Assembly (NCBI RefSeq): GCF_006385705.1
Contig: NZ_VFRQ01000008.1
Coordinates: forward strand, 124,001 to 188,000
Reading direction: 5' to 3'
Length of the DNA stretch: 64,000 bases
Source of the DNA: Pontibacter mangrovi
GTDB lineage: Bacteria; Bacteroidota; Bacteroidia; Cytophagales; Hymenobacteraceae
Under the pieces are notes generated by a model. The model did not search any database. It saw nothing but the letters and a program-made list of their open reading frames with translations, and was not told the DNA's origin. Below, piece by piece: positions 62,991 to 64,000 of the stretch (its first letter is position 1; each line of letters opens with the position of its first letter). Position numbers and translations under genes: made by a program.

Positions 62991-64000
62991 ATGAAAATGA
63001 AAGCTTACTATAACAAAGGCACAAAAAAATTAAAGAAGATATTCGGGAGGATCATTCCCTTTAACACACAATACCGCCCTGGCGACGTTTGCCGCATCAA
63101 CCTGGAGCAACTTACCGAGAATAACTCACGAGAAATAAGAGTACACCCGATTTACCTGGGGCTGACGACAGACCTGAACATCTCGGAGCACCTGTACGAA
63201 GCATGCTCGGAGTACTGGAAGCCAAAGCGCAAGGTACAGACCGACTACATGGTGGTGGAAGCGCCAAACGGCCGCATTTACACCGACAACGAAAGCAGCG
63301 TGGCAGTGGTATCGCAGTATAACCGGTTGATTGAAAATGTGTCGCTGAGCTTGTCGGGAGGCAAGGTATCGGAGCCAAACCTGAACAACATTTTTGAGCA
63401 GCGCTACTTTATGCCGCCCGTGAAGTATAACGGCACCGTTTTCTCGCTGCTGACCGGCGGTGCTGGCCTTAACAACATCGGGCACTGGTTTTTGGATGTG
63501 CTGCCGCGCCTGCACCTGCTGCGCGAAAGCGGCCTCTACGATAAGGTAGACTGGTTTTATGTGCCGAGCATGCGCTATAGCTACCAAACAGAGACGCTGG
63601 AGCTGCTAGGCATTCCGAAAGAGAAAATCATTGAAGGCGACAAGTTCCCGCACATCGCCGCTGACTGCATTATTGCCTCTACTGCCCCGCGTGGCAACCA
63701 CACGCTGGTGCCTAAGTGGCTTTGCGATTTTATTCAGGAGTCGTTTATGCCGTATGCCGAGGAGGACTCTGACGTGATCACACCGGAAACGCCATACTTA
63801 TACATCAGCCGCTCCGACTCCAAAATCCGCAACGTGCTGAACGAGCAAGAGCTGCTGCAGGCGCTGGAGCCTTACGGCTTTAAAACGGTGGTGTCGAGCC
63901 AGTTAAGTATAAAAGAGAAGATAAAGCTGTTTAGCAAGGCAAAAGTAGTGCTGGGCGCTACAGGTGCCGGGCTCATCAGCATGTTCTTCTGCAAGCCGGG
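62991..64000 (+). CDS. GT61/DUF563-family glycosyltransferase, partial (cut by window end)
   Basis: The reading frame is open to the right edge (336 codons visible from the ATG at 62991). GHWFLDVLPRLHLL (about 165-178), LYISRSDSKIRNVLNE (about 265-280) and KVVLGATGAGLISMFF (about 319-334) match the GT61/DUF563 family of capsule and xylan-type glycosyltransferases. The enzyme likely acts in the cytoplasm on the same polysaccharide. It is 41 bp after the acetyltransferase gene and shows that the exopolysaccharide locus continues beyond the window. Confidence 0.8.
   Translation, partial: MKMKAYYNKGTKKLKKIFGRIIPFNTQYRPGDVCRINLEQLTENNSREIRVHPIYLGLTTDLNISEHLYEACSEYWKPKRKVQTDYMVVEAPNGRIYTDNESSVAVVSQYNRLIENVSLSLSGGKVSEPNLNNIFEQRYFMPPVKYNGTVFSLLTGGAGLNNIGHWFLDVLPRLHLLRESGLYDKVDWFYVPSMRYSYQTETLELLGIPKEKIIEGDKFPHIAADCIIASTAPRGNHTLVPKWLCDFIQESFMPYAEEDSDVITPETPYLYISRSDSKIRNVLNEQELLQALEPYGFKTVVSSQLSIKEKIKLFSKAKVVLGATGAGLISMFFCKP

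Overview
The window looks like chromosomal DNA of a member of the Bacteroidota, most likely Cytophagales/Hymenobacteraceae (Pontibacter-like). The support is direct: six proteins carry type IX secretion (T9SS) C-terminal sorting domains, there is a PorP/SprF protein, genes have weak Shine-Dalgarno sequences, several starts are preceded by TAnnTTTG -7 elements, and coding DNA is moderately GC-rich with AT-rich gaps. No rRNA, tRNA, CRISPR array, transposase or phage gene was recognised.

Left part (1-23.3 kb), mostly housekeeping and accessory genes: the start of a lipoprotein cut by the window edge, a cellulose-synthase-like GT2, a Gly/Tyr/Ser/Asn-rich disordered protein, a membrane-anchored GH25 lysozyme, a PLP enzyme of the D-serine dehydratase/D-threonine aldolase type, hemN and a HemJ-like gene, a zinc-ribbon coiled-coil protein, an AEC transporter, a secreted sugar dehydrogenase, a secreted two-propeller protein, a GNAT / tail-anchored exonuclease / CBS-nucleotidyltransferase operon, an Xaa-Pro aminopeptidase, a short SDR, and a 2H phosphoesterase next to an AT-rich EEP-family nuclease.

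Middle part (23.3-33 kb): a MacAB-TolC-like efflux operon (adaptor, TolC, ATPase, two FtsX permeases) followed by an NtrC-type response regulator and its kinase. A sigma-54-like promoter with an upstream palindrome lies just ahead of the adaptor gene, so the two-component pair probably drives the pump.

Right part (33.7-64 kb): an exopolysaccharide locus with export lipoprotein, BY-kinase co-polymerase, flippase, four glycosyltransferases, a Wzy-like polymerase, and two related beta-helix proteins (one membrane-anchored, one secreted by T9SS with two PA14 domains). A block of four minus-strand genes for secreted proteins follows (sugar dehydrogenase-PKD-LamG, LamG adhesin, PorP/SprF, SGNH hydrolase with a type B sorting domain). 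The locus then resumes with an AlgI-like MBOAT acyltransferase, an AlgX/DltD-like SGNH protein and a GT61 gene cut by the right edge.

Two non-gene signals stand out. The heptamer AAGTATA/TATACTT occurs about 120 times by eye, on both strands, inside and between genes and in all reading phases. Gaps between genes are full of short palindromic repeat families, and a roughly 250-bp dispersed repeat is present twice in opposite orientation.
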